From the NCBI RefSeq assembly GCF_030160295.1, contig NZ_BSOB01000006.1, positions 150,767 through 214,766 on the forward strand: 64,000 bases of DNA, written 5' to 3'. Origin of the DNA: Dyella acidisoli. GTDB taxonomy: Bacteria; Pseudomonadota; Gammaproteobacteria; Xanthomonadales; Rhodanobacteraceae. The notes beneath the pieces are model-generated. The model did no database searches and was not told the DNA's origin. It saw nothing but the letters and a program-made list of their open reading frames with translations. Made by a program: the position numbers and the translations under genes. Shown one piece after another: positions 1 to 7,394 of this stretch (positions are counted from its first letter, which is position 1; each line of letters starts with the position of its first letter).

Positions 1-45
1 TACCTGATTCTTTCTTGTAAGAGATGAGTTTGACCGCAAGACTGG

Positions 46-118
46 CCCCTCACCCCACCCCTTTCCCCTTGGGGAAAGGGAAAAGAAAGAACGTTCTCCC
101 CAGAGGGGAGAGGGAGCA
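46..118. repeat. C-rich palindromic repeat (family R3), two copies
   Basis: Two adjacent copies of a dispersed repeat of the form CCTCACCC...CTCTCCCC with a loop and a complementary GGGGAGAGGG arm. The same family recurs between genes throughout the window. It is not coding; a short reverse open frame across it has no protein features. Confidence 0.75.
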
Positions 119-176
119 GGTCCTTCGCGCAGTGTAGCCTCTACACTGTCGCCCCCTCCCTGTCCCTACCGTATCA

Positions 177-659
177 ATGGAAAAGCTCGACCCGCACACC
201 GCCGCCCTGGCGTTGGTAACGTTCATCCAAGAAAACATCCCCCTCGCTCACACCATGGGGCTCGAACTGGGTAGCTACGACAGCGAGCGTCTGGTACTGA
301 ACTGCCCGCTCGCGCCCAACGTCAACGACAAGGGCTGCGCGTTCGGTGGCAGCTTGACCAGCCTCATGACGCTCACTGGCTGGGGCTTGGTGGAACTGGC
401 CCTGCGCCAGCGCGGCGAAGATTGCGACGTATATGTAGGCGAATCCACGGTGCGCTACCTCGATCCGGTTTGGGGCGATTTCCAGGCCGAAGCACAGCTG
501 GCTGAAGACGCGAACTGGGAAACCTTCTTCACCACTTTGTCGTCCCGCAAACGCGCACGCATCGCGGTGCGCTGTCAGGTACCCGGCGAGGGTAGCAAAC
601 CGGCTGCCACGCTTGAGGCACAGTTCGTGGCGAAGCGCCGCACAGCTGCGGCAGAATAA
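177..659 (+). CDS. YiiD C-terminal-type hotdog thioesterase
   Basis: A 160-residue protein that matches the thioesterase family built on the YiiD C-terminal domain, a single hotdog fold expected to hydrolyse acyl-CoA or acyl-ACP in the cytoplasm. The recognisable parts are NVNDKGCAFGGSL (residues 48-60), which leads into the central hotdog helix, and YLDPVWGDFQAEA (about 94-106), which forms the strand shared between subunits. The substrate cannot be read from the sequence. A lipoprotein gene follows 25 bases downstream on the same strand, so the two may be cotranscribed. The ATG follows directly after a block of R3 repeats, and I see no strong Shine-Dalgarno sequence before it. Confidence 0.8.
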   Translation: MEKLDPHTAALALVTFIQENIPLAHTMGLELGSYDSERLVLNCPLAPNVNDKGCAFGGSLTSLMTLTGWGLVELALRQRGEDCDVYVGESTVRYLDPVWGDFQAEAQLAEDANWETFFTTLSSRKRARIAVRCQVPGEGSKPAATLEAQFVAKRRTAAAE

Positions 660-684
660 GCCTTCTTTGGAGGGGACTTAAGTT

Positions 685-1101
685 ATGCGCCGTATTGTCG
701 GTCCGATCCTGCTGTCGACCATGCTGCTCTTGTCTGGCTGTGCGACGGACAAGCGTAATGACTCGCTCACCCACACCATGATCGCTTACGCGAACGCGGT
801 GCGCTGGGATGGTTTCGAAGCGGCGGAGCAGTTCGTCGATCCGAAAGTGCGCGACGCACATCCCATCACCGACCTCGACCGCGAGCGCTTCAAGCAGGTG
901 CAGGTCAACGACTACGACGACGGCAACGGCCCGGTGGCCTCGGGCGAAAACGAAGTGCGCCAGAACGTACGCATCAGCGTGACCAACCTGCATACGCAGT
1001 CGGTGCGCAGCATCATCGATCGCCAGGTGTGGCATTACGACTCGGAAAAGAACAAGTGGTGGCTGGAGACGGGGATTCCGAACCTCAATCAGGGGGATTG
1101 A
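685..1101 (+). CDS. Small lipoprotein of unknown function
   Basis: A 138-residue protein with a clear type II signal: a basic start, a hydrophobic core and the lipobox LLSGC, which puts the lipidated cysteine at residue 19. The mature part is hydrophilic, with a run of acidic and tryptophan-containing segments near the end, and resembles no enzyme I know. It should sit on the inner or outer membrane facing the periplasm. A Shine-Dalgarno-like GGAGGGGA lies about ten bases before the ATG. It is placed just after the thioesterase gene, but nothing ties the two functions together. Confidence 0.75.
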   Translation: MRRIVGPILLSTMLLLSGCATDKRNDSLTHTMIAYANAVRWDGFEAAEQFVDPKVRDAHPITDLDRERFKQVQVNDYDDGNGPVASGENEVRQNVRISVTNLHTQSVRSIIDRQVWHYDSEKNKWWLETGIPNLNQGD

Positions 1102-1117
1102 GGGATAACCGCGCCGC

Positions 1118-1139
1118 CATTCCGGCGAAGGCCGGAATG
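1118..1139. repeat. REP-type palindrome (family R4)
   Basis: A perfect inverted repeat, CATTCCGGC / GCCGGAATG around a GAAG loop, just after the lipoprotein gene. This is the classic 'ATTCCGGCGAAGGCCGGAAT' extragenic palindrome of many gammaproteobacteria; a second good copy lies near 52.85 kb. Confidence 0.8.
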
Positions 1140-1248
1140 ACGCCGTGGCGAAATCAAGCCTCCTGAAAAGATGAGCAACCCCAAGTCTTGAGGAACAGGG
1201 GCTATACTTCGCCGTTTATTCGAGCCTATTTGCGCCAGTGGCCCCCAC

Positions 1249-1692
1249 ATGAACGATTTCCTCCACAAGCTGCCCCAGTTCGTGGGCAACCATCTCGCGC
1301 TGTCCCTGCTGTTGGTGGTGCTGGTGATCGCGCTGATCGTCACGCAGATCATGCTGCTGCTGCGCAAATTCACCGAGCTGACGCCGGCCGGCCTGACCCA
1401 GCTGATCAATCGCGACAGCCCGCTGCTGATCGATCTTTCGGCCATCGCCGATTTCGAAAAAATGCACGTCCCGGGCGCCAAGCATGTGGCCATGAGCCAG
1501 TTCGATCCGGAGAACAAGGATCTGGCCAAGGCGCGCGAACTGCCGGTGGTGGTGATGGACAAGGACGGCCGCAACGTTGACGGCGCAGCCCAGCGCCTGG
1601 TCAAGGCAGGCTTCACCCGCGTCTATACGCTGGGTGGCGGTGTGCTGGCGTGGCAGCAGGCGCAGTTGCCGGTGGCGAAGGGAAAGAACTGA
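1249..1692 (+). CDS. yibN: YibN-type membrane-anchored rhodanese-like protein without cysteine
   Basis: A 147-residue protein with one N-terminal membrane helix (about residues 15-38) and a cytoplasmic rhodanese fold (about 42-140). The size and layout match Escherichia coli YibN. The active-site loop reads VVVMDKDGRN (about 100-109), so the usual catalytic cysteine is replaced by aspartate or lysine, and no cysteine occurs anywhere in the protein. It therefore cannot be a sulfurtransferase and is more likely a binding or scaffold domain at the inner membrane. In many relatives yibN is followed by grxC and secB; here a reverse-strand reductase gene follows instead. A TATACT hexamer at 1203-1208 is a possible -10 element. 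Confidence 0.82.
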   Translation: MNDFLHKLPQFVGNHLALSLLLVVLVIALIVTQIMLLLRKFTELTPAGLTQLINRDSPLLIDLSAIADFEKMHVPGAKHVAMSQFDPENKDLAKARELPVVVMDKDGRNVDGAAQRLVKAGFTRVYTLGGGVLAWQQAQLPVAKGKN

Positions 1693-1716
1693 TAACTATC
1701 GCAAGGTGGCTCGCGG

Positions 1717-2778
1717 CTACGCCTGCTCGGCAATACCCGCTCGCCCGGACAGAATCTGCGCCAGCACATCGGGCGCATATTCGAAGGAATCGAAATACAG
1801 CCGCTCTTCCGGCAAGCCGGATTCGATGAACAGCTTGCGGCCGGCATCGACCATCGCCGGCGGTCCGCTCATGTAGACGTCGTGGCCGGAAAGATTCGGG
1901 TGATCATCCAGCACCGCTTCGTGCACCAGTCCTTCGCGCATGCCGGCCATGCGTGCCTGTTCCGGATCGGAAAGCACAGCGTGAAAGCGCAGGCCCGGTG
2001 CCGCTGCCGCCCATTGCTCGGCAAGCGTGTGCAGATACAGATCCGCTGCACTGCGAGCGCCCCAATAGAGATCGATCGTGCGACGCGTGCCCAGCGCCAG
2101 GAAATGCTCAAGGATCGCTTTCACCGGCGCAAAACCGGTGCCGCCGGCCACGAAGATCATGGGCCGCTCCGAATCCTCGCGCGCCACGAAGGTGCCAAGC
2201 GGCCCTTCGATGCGCAGCGTGTCGCCCTCTTTCAGCACGTCGCTCACCCATGAGGTGAAACCACCGCCGGCGACATGGCGCACGTGCATCTCGATCACAC
2301 CGTCCGCCTGCGGACCGTTTGCGATGGAAAACGGGCGGCGGCGACCTTCATCCAGCAGCACATCGAGATACTGGCCCGGCAGCCAATTCAAACGCAGCTC
2401 GCCCGGCGCAGGCTGCAGATGCAAGCCGATCACGTCGGGTGCGAGCTGCCATTTGCGGCTCACTTGCACATTCAGCTGGCGGCGGGCGATGTCTTCGACC
2501 GAAGTGACTTCGCGCGCCTGGACCACCAGATCGCTGGCGGGAACGGCTTGGCACAGCAGCACGGCGTGCTGCACGCGATCATGCACGTCCAGCGCTGTGG
2601 GCGGATTGCGGGGGTATTCGCAACGGCCGTGGATGAGCGCGGCCTTGCAGCTACCGCACACGCCCGCGCGACAGGAGTAAGGCAGCGCAATGCCCGCGCG
2701 CTGTGCCGCTTCCAGCACGGTTTCGCCGGGCAGGACGTCGAAGCGGCGGCCGGAAGTGGTGAGAGTGACGGTAAACAC
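1717..2778 (-). CDS. 2Fe-2S ferredoxin / FAD / NAD reductase fusion (CDP-6-deoxy-delta-3,4-glucoseen reductase type)
   Basis: About 353 residues. An N-terminal plant-type 2Fe-2S ferredoxin domain carries CRAGVCGSC (the Cx4Cx2C motif) and a later LLCQ cysteine. It is followed by an FAD-binding barrel with RPFSIAN and an NAD(P)-binding domain with GGTGFAP. This domain order is that of the AscD/RfbI-like reductases and of oxygenase reductase components; Xanthomonadales genomes usually carry one such orphan gene. No sugar-nucleotide genes are nearby, so the annotated glucoseen activity is doubtful and a general electron-transfer role is as likely. I place the start at a GTG (2778) just before the ferredoxin domain, preceded by AGGT; an upstream in-frame ATG at 2856 would add 26 residues with no family match. 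Confidence 0.8.
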   Translation of the reverse strand: MFTVTLTTSGRRFDVLPGETVLEAAQRAGIALPYSCRAGVCGSCKAALIHGRCEYPRNPPTALDVHDRVQHAVLLCQAVPASDLVVQAREVTSVEDIARRQLNVQVSRKWQLAPDVIGLHLQPAPGELRLNWLPGQYLDVLLDEGRRRPFSIANGPQADGVIEMHVRHVAGGGFTSWVSDVLKEGDTLRIEGPLGTFVAREDSERPMIFVAGGTGFAPVKAILEHFLALGTRRTIDLYWGARSAADLYLHTLAEQWAAAAPGLRFHAVLSDPEQARMAGMREGLVHEAVLDDHPNLSGHDVYMSGPPAMVDAGRKLFIESGLPEERLYFDSFEYAPDVLAQILSGRAGIAEQA

Positions 2779-2861
2779 TTGAGATGACCTGAACGATCCC
2801 GCATTGTCGCCGCTGGGGTGGTCGGCGGACAATGCTGGCTTCTCTCGCGATCTCAATGCCC

Positions 2862-3302
2862 ATGAGCATCTGGAAACAAGACACCCACCTCGAACGCCTC
2901 AACGGCTGGAGCCGCAACACCTTGATGGAGGCGCTGGGCATCCGCCTTACCGCCGTCGGCGAGGATTGGTTGCAAGGCACGATGCCGGTAGATCCGCGCA
3001 CCCACCAACCGTATGGACTGTTGCACGGCGGCGCATCGGTAGCGCTAGCGGAAACACTCGGCAGCACCGCGGCCATGCTCACGCTCGATCCGGAAAAAGA
3101 ACGCGCGGTCGGCTTGGACATCAATGCCAATCACGTACGCGGTGTTACCAGCGGCACCGTAACCGGCACTGCACGTCCGCTGCATCTCGGGCGATCGACG
3201 CAGGTGTGGGAAATCCGCATCGAAGACGACGCCGGCAAGCTGGTGTGCATTTCGCGCCTCACCATGGCGGTGGTGCCGGCGGCAGCGGTGGGTACTCGCT
3301 GA
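2862..3302 (+). CDS. PaaI/YdiI-type hotdog acyl-CoA thioesterase
   Basis: A 146-residue hotdog thioesterase. The motif GLLHGGASVALAETLGS matches the PaaI/YdiI/MenI family, where the HGG turn and the following glutamate form the active site. Such enzymes hydrolyse aromatic or hydroxylated acyl-CoAs in the cytoplasm; the natural substrate is not evident here. It is divergent from the reductase gene, and the kinase gene srkA starts 3 bases after its stop, which suggests one transcript. I prefer the ATG at 2862 (MSIWKQ) because the family usually begins there; an earlier in-frame ATG at 2832 is possible. Confidence 0.85.
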   Translation: MSIWKQDTHLERLNGWSRNTLMEALGIRLTAVGEDWLQGTMPVDPRTHQPYGLLHGGASVALAETLGSTAAMLTLDPEKERAVGLDINANHVRGVTSGTVTGTARPLHLGRSTQVWEIRIEDDAGKLVCISRLTMAVVPAAAVGTR

Positions 3303-3305
3303 TAC

Positions 3306-4253
3306 ATGTCCAACGAGACACCTTACGCGCGCCTAACGCCCGATCTTGTGCTCGATGCTGTTACCGCTTGCGGCTTGTGGCCGGATGGCCGCTTGCTTGC
3401 ATTGAACAGCTACGAAAACCGCGTGTGGCAGGTGGGGCTGGAAGAAGGCTCGCCAGTGGTCGCGAAGTTCTATCGTCCCGGCCGATGGAGCGATGCGGCG
3501 ATTCTGGAAGAGCACGCCTTTGCGCAGGAACTGGCCGAGGCAGAATTGCCCGTCGTGGCGCCGCTGCACTTCGCGGAACGCACGCTGTTGCATCACGATG
3601 GCTATCGTTACGCACTGTCGCCGCGTCATGGTGGTCGCGCCCCTTCGCTGGAATCGGCCGATCAATTGGAATGGCTCGGCCGACTGATCGCGCGCATGCA
3701 TAGCGTCGGCGCACGCGCATCATTCGCGTATCGCGGCAACATCGATCGCACCACGTTGATTGCACAACCGATGCAAGCCGTGCTGTCTTCTTCGCTGCTG
3801 CCTTCTGCATTGCGCGATCGCTATCGCCAAGCTGTCGAACGTGTGAACGGATTGGTCGCTGCACGCTTTGAAAGCGCTGCCCCCTTACGTACGCTGCGTT
3901 TGCATGGCGACTGCCATCCGGGCAACGTACTGTGGACCGATACAGGCCCGCATTTTGTCGATCTCGATGATGCACGCATGGGGCCGGCGGTGCAGGATCT
4001 ATGGATGCTGGCCCACGACGAACGCGCCATGGAGGCATTGCTGGAAGGTTATGCTTCGATGCGTGACTTTGATCACGCAGAACTTATCCTCATTCCCGCC
4101 CTGCGCGCCATGCGACAAGTGCATTATGCGGGTTGGATCGCGGCACGCTGGCACGATCCGGCTTTTCCGGCGGCGTTTCCGTTCGCGGCTGAAGCGCGCT
4201 GGTGGGAACAACACATAACGGACCTGCATGAGCAGGCGGATGAACTTGAATAA
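3306..4253 (+). CDS. srkA: Stress response serine/threonine kinase SrkA (YihE/RdoA)
   Basis: A 315-residue aminoglycoside-phosphotransferase-like kinase. The SrkA family is known to protect cells after oxidative and envelope stress, with Cpx control in enterobacteria. The N-lobe lysine is in VVAKFY (about residue 54). The catalytic loop is LHGDCHPGNVLW with Asp202 and Asn207, and the metal-binding aspartate is in VDLDDA (Asp219). The length is close to the 328 residues of the E. coli protein. It is packed 3 bases behind a hotdog thioesterase and is followed by a small membrane protein gene on the same strand. All key residues are intact. Confidence 0.9.
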   Translation: MSNETPYARLTPDLVLDAVTACGLWPDGRLLALNSYENRVWQVGLEEGSPVVAKFYRPGRWSDAAILEEHAFAQELAEAELPVVAPLHFAERTLLHHDGYRYALSPRHGGRAPSLESADQLEWLGRLIARMHSVGARASFAYRGNIDRTTLIAQPMQAVLSSSLLPSALRDRYRQAVERVNGLVAARFESAAPLRTLRLHGDCHPGNVLWTDTGPHFVDLDDARMGPAVQDLWMLAHDERAMEALLEGYASMRDFDHAELILIPALRAMRQVHYAGWIAARWHDPAFPAAFPFAAEARWWEQHITDLHEQADELE

Positions 4254-4277
4254 TTCGTTCTTTCTTTGGGGTGTTGA

Positions 4278-4709
4278 ATGCGTCAGATCCTGTTTCGCCT
4301 GATCGGTATCCTGGAAGTAGCCGGTGGTTTCTACGGCATGGCCATCGAGCTTCCGCATCTGCTCGCCTCCGGCCCGCTGCACACCGCGGTGATCCAGCTG
4401 ATCGCCTTCGCACTCTATGCATTCGTGCTGGTGTCGGGTGTGCTGTTGCTTGAAAACAGCGAGCGCGGCATTCGTTTGTCCAGCATCGCGCAACTGCTGC
4501 AATTGCCGCTGATTGGCACGCCAATCTTCAGCTATGGGTTGTTTTGCGGCGCTTTCATCAACGTGTTCACCACGATCCACCTTCATCCGGAGGTCACCTG
4601 GCGCTTCGCCAGCCAGGGCTTCAATCTCGCGTTTGGTGGCCCGTCGGTGTCGTACCTGGGTATCAACTTGCTGGCACTGCTGTCCTGGTTGGTTCTCAAG
4701 TTGCGATGA
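4278..4709 (+). CDS. Small multi-pass membrane protein of unknown function
   Basis: A 143-residue hydrophobic protein with about four predicted membrane helices (near residues 5-25, 35-58, 70-92 and 120-140). I do not recognise the family, and no catalytic or metal-binding motif stands out. It starts 25 bases after srkA and may share its transcript. The charged stretch ENSERGIRLS between helices is probably a cytoplasmic loop. Confidence 0.65.
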   Translation: MRQILFRLIGILEVAGGFYGMAIELPHLLASGPLHTAVIQLIAFALYAFVLVSGVLLLENSERGIRLSSIAQLLQLPLIGTPIFSYGLFCGAFINVFTTIHLHPEVTWRFASQGFNLAFGGPSVSYLGINLLALLSWLVLKLR

Positions 4710-4772
4710 ACAGAACATCCTGTCGATAAGGCCGCGGAAAGGTGCTCACTTGCACGCCCTAACGAGTCGAAC

Positions 4773-4801
4773 TTGTTGCGTGATGCGCAACACCGTATCA
4801 T
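4773..4801 (+). promoter_or_regulatory. Promoter and likely operator of higBA
   Basis: A -35-like TTGTTG (4773-4778), a 17-base spacer and a -10-like TATCAT (4796-4801). The spacer contains the perfect inverted repeat GTTGCG-N5-CGCAAC (4775-4791), a good candidate for autoregulation by the HigA antitoxin. The start codon of higB is only 10 bases after the -10 hexamer, so the message would be leaderless or nearly so. Confidence 0.6.
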
Positions 4802-4810
4802 TACGGCGCA

Positions 4811-5089
4811 ATGATCAAATCATTCCGGCACAAGGGATTGCGCAGACTGTTCGAGACAGGCAGCACTTCGGGTGTACAGGCGAGCCATGCAAAACGCCTT
4901 CGAATGCAGCTAGCCGCCTTGGATACCGCACAATCCATCGAGGACATGGAGATCCCTGGCTATCGGTTGCACCCTCTTAAGGGGCAAATGCGCGGACGCT
5001 GGTCCATTTGGGTTAGCGGCAACTGGCGCCTGACGTTCGAATTTCAAAATGGACATGCTTACGTTCTGGATTACGAGGACTATCACTAA
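4811..5089 (+). CDS. higB: HigB-type toxin (RelE/ParE superfamily mRNA interferase)
   Basis: A 92-residue protein of the HigB branch of the RelE/ParE fold. It begins with the typical MIKSFRHKGLRRLFE and carries LHPLKGQMRGRWSIWVSGNW, the conserved central block of ribosome-dependent HigB toxins, and ends with the VLDYEDYH tail. Family members cut mRNA on the ribosome. Its stop codon overlaps the start of the antitoxin gene by one base, with the toxin first as usual for hig loci. No Shine-Dalgarno sequence precedes the ATG, which lies ten bases from a -10 hexamer. The pair lies between unrelated housekeeping genes, as expected for a mobile module. Confidence 0.93.
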   Translation: MIKSFRHKGLRRLFETGSTSGVQASHAKRLRMQLAALDTAQSIEDMEIPGYRLHPLKGQMRGRWSIWVSGNWRLTFEFQNGHAYVLDYEDYH

Positions 5090-5382
5090 TGGCCATGCAC
5101 AATCCTCCACATCCCGGCGAATTCATCACCGAGGTTTACCTCGATCCTCATGGGATCAGCGGCCGTGAACTCGCTGAAAAGCTGGATGTCGCCCCATCTA
5201 CCCTCAGTCGCGTCCTGAAGGGCACCAGCCGAGTTACCCCGGAGATGGCACTGCGGCTGTCCAAGGCCATCGGCCGTTCTCCAGAAAGCTGGCTAGTCAT
5301 GCAAGATGCCCATGATCTTTGGGTGGCCAGAAAACATGTAAATCTCCAGCGGGTAGGCAAACTCAAACTGGCCGCTGCCTGA
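5089..5382 (+). CDS. higA: HigA-type antitoxin (XRE family)
   Basis: A 97-residue helix-turn-helix protein of the HigA/VapI family. It opens with NPPHPGEFITEVYLDPHGIS, the family hallmark. The HTH lies at about residues 25-65, with LAEKLDVAPSTLSRVLKG as the recognition part, and the family's SPESWLVMQ follows. It should neutralise HigB and repress the operon through the palindrome in the promoter. It overlaps higB by one base (TAATG), which points to coupled translation. A hairpin, CCGCTA-TCAT-TAGCGG, lies between its stop and the next gene. Confidence 0.93.
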   Translation: MAMHNPPHPGEFITEVYLDPHGISGRELAEKLDVAPSTLSRVLKGTSRVTPEMALRLSKAIGRSPESWLVMQDAHDLWVARKHVNLQRVGKLKLAAA

Positions 5383-5389
5383 AGCCAAC

Positions 5390-5405
5390 CCGCTATCATT
5401 AGCGG
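5390..5405 (+). promoter_or_regulatory. Hairpin with -10-like core directly before rlmI
   Basis: The inverted repeat CCGCTA-TCAT-TAGCGG ends at the base before the rlmI ATG. It contains TATCAT, the same -10-like hexamer as in the higB promoter, where it also sits in a small palindrome (CCGTA-TCAT-TACGG, 4794-4807). It may be a promoter giving a leaderless message, or a weak terminator of higBA. Confidence 0.4.
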
Positions 5406-6578
5406 ATGAATGTTCCCGCCTCACTCCCCATCATCCGCCTGAAATCCGACCGCATGCCCGGCCACCCATGGGTGTGGTCGGCGCAGGTGCACAAGCCTGA
5501 ATCACGCATACCGCCGGGCAGCGTGGTGGATGTGATCGATGCCAAGGATCGCTTTGTCGGACGCGGCTTCTGGAACGGGCATGCGCGCATTGCCTTGCGC
5601 CTGCTTACCGGCGACGCAGGCGAATCGATTGACGCGGACTGGATCACTGCACGCATCGATCGCGCCGTGACGTTGCGGCGGGAGTTGCTGCAGCTGGATG
5701 CAGTGACCGATGCGTGGCGCGTCGTGCACAGCGAAGGCGATGGGCTTTCCGGGCTGATCGTGGATCGCTACGCCGACATCCTGGTGATCGAATATTTTGC
5801 CGCTGGCATGTGGAAATTCCGCGATGCCATTCATGCCGCGTTGCTGCGGCAGTTTCCTGGTGCGCGGCTGTATGGGTTCGCCGAAAGCCACGTGCAGAAG
5901 CAAGAATCCTTCGACTGCCGAGTCAACGAAGCGCCCACGCCAGTGGAAGTCCACGAACACGGTTTGCGCTTCCACGCCGCACCGGGGTACGGACACAAGA
6001 CCGGCTTTTTCGCCGACCAGCGCGAAAACCGTCGCCGCTTCGCCGAACTGGCGCGAGGCCGTCGCGTGTTGGATTTGTGCTGCAACGCCGGTGGCTTTGC
6101 CGTACATGCCATGGCCGGCGGCGCGCGCGAAGCCATCGGCGTCGACATGGATGCAGGCATTCTGGAGATTGCCCGCGCCAATGCCGCGGCGAACGATCTT
6201 GCCATCCGCTTCGAACAAGCCGACATCTTTGAATGGCTGCGCCAGGCCGTGGCGAGTGGCGAACGTTATGACGCGGTCATTCTCGATCCCGCCAAGCTGA
6301 CACGTGATCGCACGAAGGTCATGGATGCTCTGAAGAAGTATTTCGCCATGAATCGCTTGGCGCTGGATGTGATTCCACCTGGCGGGCTACTGCTCACCTG
6401 TTCCTGCACAGGTTTGGTCAGCGAAGCGGATTTTCTGGAAATGCTGCGCCGTGTGGCACTCAATGCTGGGCGCGAGATTCAGATTCTGGAAGTGCGCGGT
6501 GCCGGTGCGGATCACCCCGTACGCACCGATGTGCCGGAAAGCCGCTACCTCAAGGCCGTCTTCTGCCGCGTGGATTAA
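5406..6578 (+). CDS. rlmI: 23S rRNA m5C methyltransferase RlmI (class I SAM-dependent)
   Basis: A 390-residue protein matching RlmI (YccW), which methylates C1962 of 23S rRNA. The N-terminal PUA domain (about residues 8-75) includes the typical MPGHPWVWSAQV. The Rossmann methyltransferase core has VLDLCCNAGGFAVHA (221-235) for SAM binding, ILDPAKL (292-298) and TCSCTG (331-336), whose cysteines include the catalytic nucleophile. The length matches the family (about 396). No Shine-Dalgarno sequence precedes the ATG, and a small hairpin abuts it, so translation may be leaderless. An R1 palindrome starts 2 bases after the stop. Confidence 0.93.
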   Translation: MNVPASLPIIRLKSDRMPGHPWVWSAQVHKPESRIPPGSVVDVIDAKDRFVGRGFWNGHARIALRLLTGDAGESIDADWITARIDRAVTLRRELLQLDAVTDAWRVVHSEGDGLSGLIVDRYADILVIEYFAAGMWKFRDAIHAALLRQFPGARLYGFAESHVQKQESFDCRVNEAPTPVEVHEHGLRFHAAPGYGHKTGFFADQRENRRRFAELARGRRVLDLCCNAGGFAVHAMAGGAREAIGVDMDAGILEIARANAAANDLAIRFEQADIFEWLRQAVASGERYDAVILDPAKLTRDRTKVMDALKKYFAMNRLALDVIPPGGLLLTCSCTGLVSEADFLEMLRRVALNAGREIQILEVRGAGADHPVRTDVPESRYLKAVFCRVD

Positions 6579-6579
6579 C

Positions 6580-6655
6580 GTAGGCTGGGTTAGCGTAGCG
6601 TAACCCAACGAATCGCTCCGAAAATGTTGGGTTACGCTGCGCTAACCCAACCTAC
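6580..6655. repeat. Palindromic repeat (family R1)
   Basis: Inverted copies of GTAGGTTGGGTTAGCGCAGCG and its partner around a 20-base centre. It separates convergent rlmI and the Pr6Pr-type gene. The CTA at 6652-6654, inside the terminal CCTAC, is the stop codon of the reverse-strand gene. It may serve as a bidirectional terminator. Confidence 0.85.
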
Positions 6656-7284
6656 GAACGACGCCACAACAACATCAACACATACGACAGCACCAGAAAC
6701 GCCACCCATAGCGCTGCCGCATTGCGTAGCGTGAGCGCATAGCCAAGCTGCGACGCATCGATGAAGTGATATGGATAGCTGCCAATGATCACACCACGCG
6801 CCAGCACGTAGGCGAAATAGATCACCGGATACAAGCTCCACCACAGCGGCGCCGTCCAGCGCAATGCCACTCGATGCAGCGTGAACAAGCTGTACAGCAC
6901 AACCAGCGACGGCACCACGTAGTGCATCAGCACATCCGCCACCAGTTGCAGTCCCTGCGGATTCCAGACGTGCCGCAACAACACAAAATACGAAACGCCC
7001 ACGAACGCAATGCTGGTCGCTACCCAGCCAATGGCCATCGGCTGCACGAAGAACCGCCCCAGCGCTGAAGCAGACAAAACCAACGGCCACGTGGTCGCCA
7101 TGCCGACCAGGATGTTCGTGAGTACGGTGAAATAGCCGAAATAGATGGCCAGCCCTTGTGTCGTGTTCATCCCCATCGAATCGGTCAAGCGCAGCGAGAG
7201 ATAGAGCTGCAACCCCGCCCCAAACCATGCAAGCAGGGCGATCAACACGGCCAGTGGCTTGCCCCGGGCGATGGATGCACTCAT
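6652..7284 (-). CDS. Pr6Pr-family six-helix membrane protein
   Basis: A 210-residue inner-membrane protein with about six helices spread over its length, matching the Pr6Pr (proteobacterial six-helix) family related to FAR-17a/AIG1. The biochemical role of that family in bacteria is not established. Recognisable parts are FGYFTVLTNILV and the histidine-bearing DVLMHYVVPSLVVLY. I take the ATG at 7284 (MSASIARGK), because the longer open frame to 7416 adds 44 residues without membrane or family character. The stop codon is part of the R1 palindrome. It is divergent from rmuC with about 110 bases between the starts. Confidence 0.8.
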   Translation of the reverse strand: MSASIARGKPLAVLIALLAWFGAGLQLYLSLRLTDSMGMNTTQGLAIYFGYFTVLTNILVGMATTWPLVLSASALGRFFVQPMAIGWVATSIAFVGVSYFVLLRHVWNPQGLQLVADVLMHYVVPSLVVLYSLFTLHRVALRWTAPLWWSLYPVIYFAYVLARGVIIGSYPYHFIDASQLGYALTLRNAAALWVAFLVLSYVLMLLWRRS

Positions 7285-7394
7285 GCAGATTCCCGCGAAT
7301 GGCTGGCAATGCGCCGATACTACCCCCCGCGAGGTGATCTCAGGGATTGATACGACTGCGCGTAAACTGTACGTCGATACCATCGGGAATGCCC

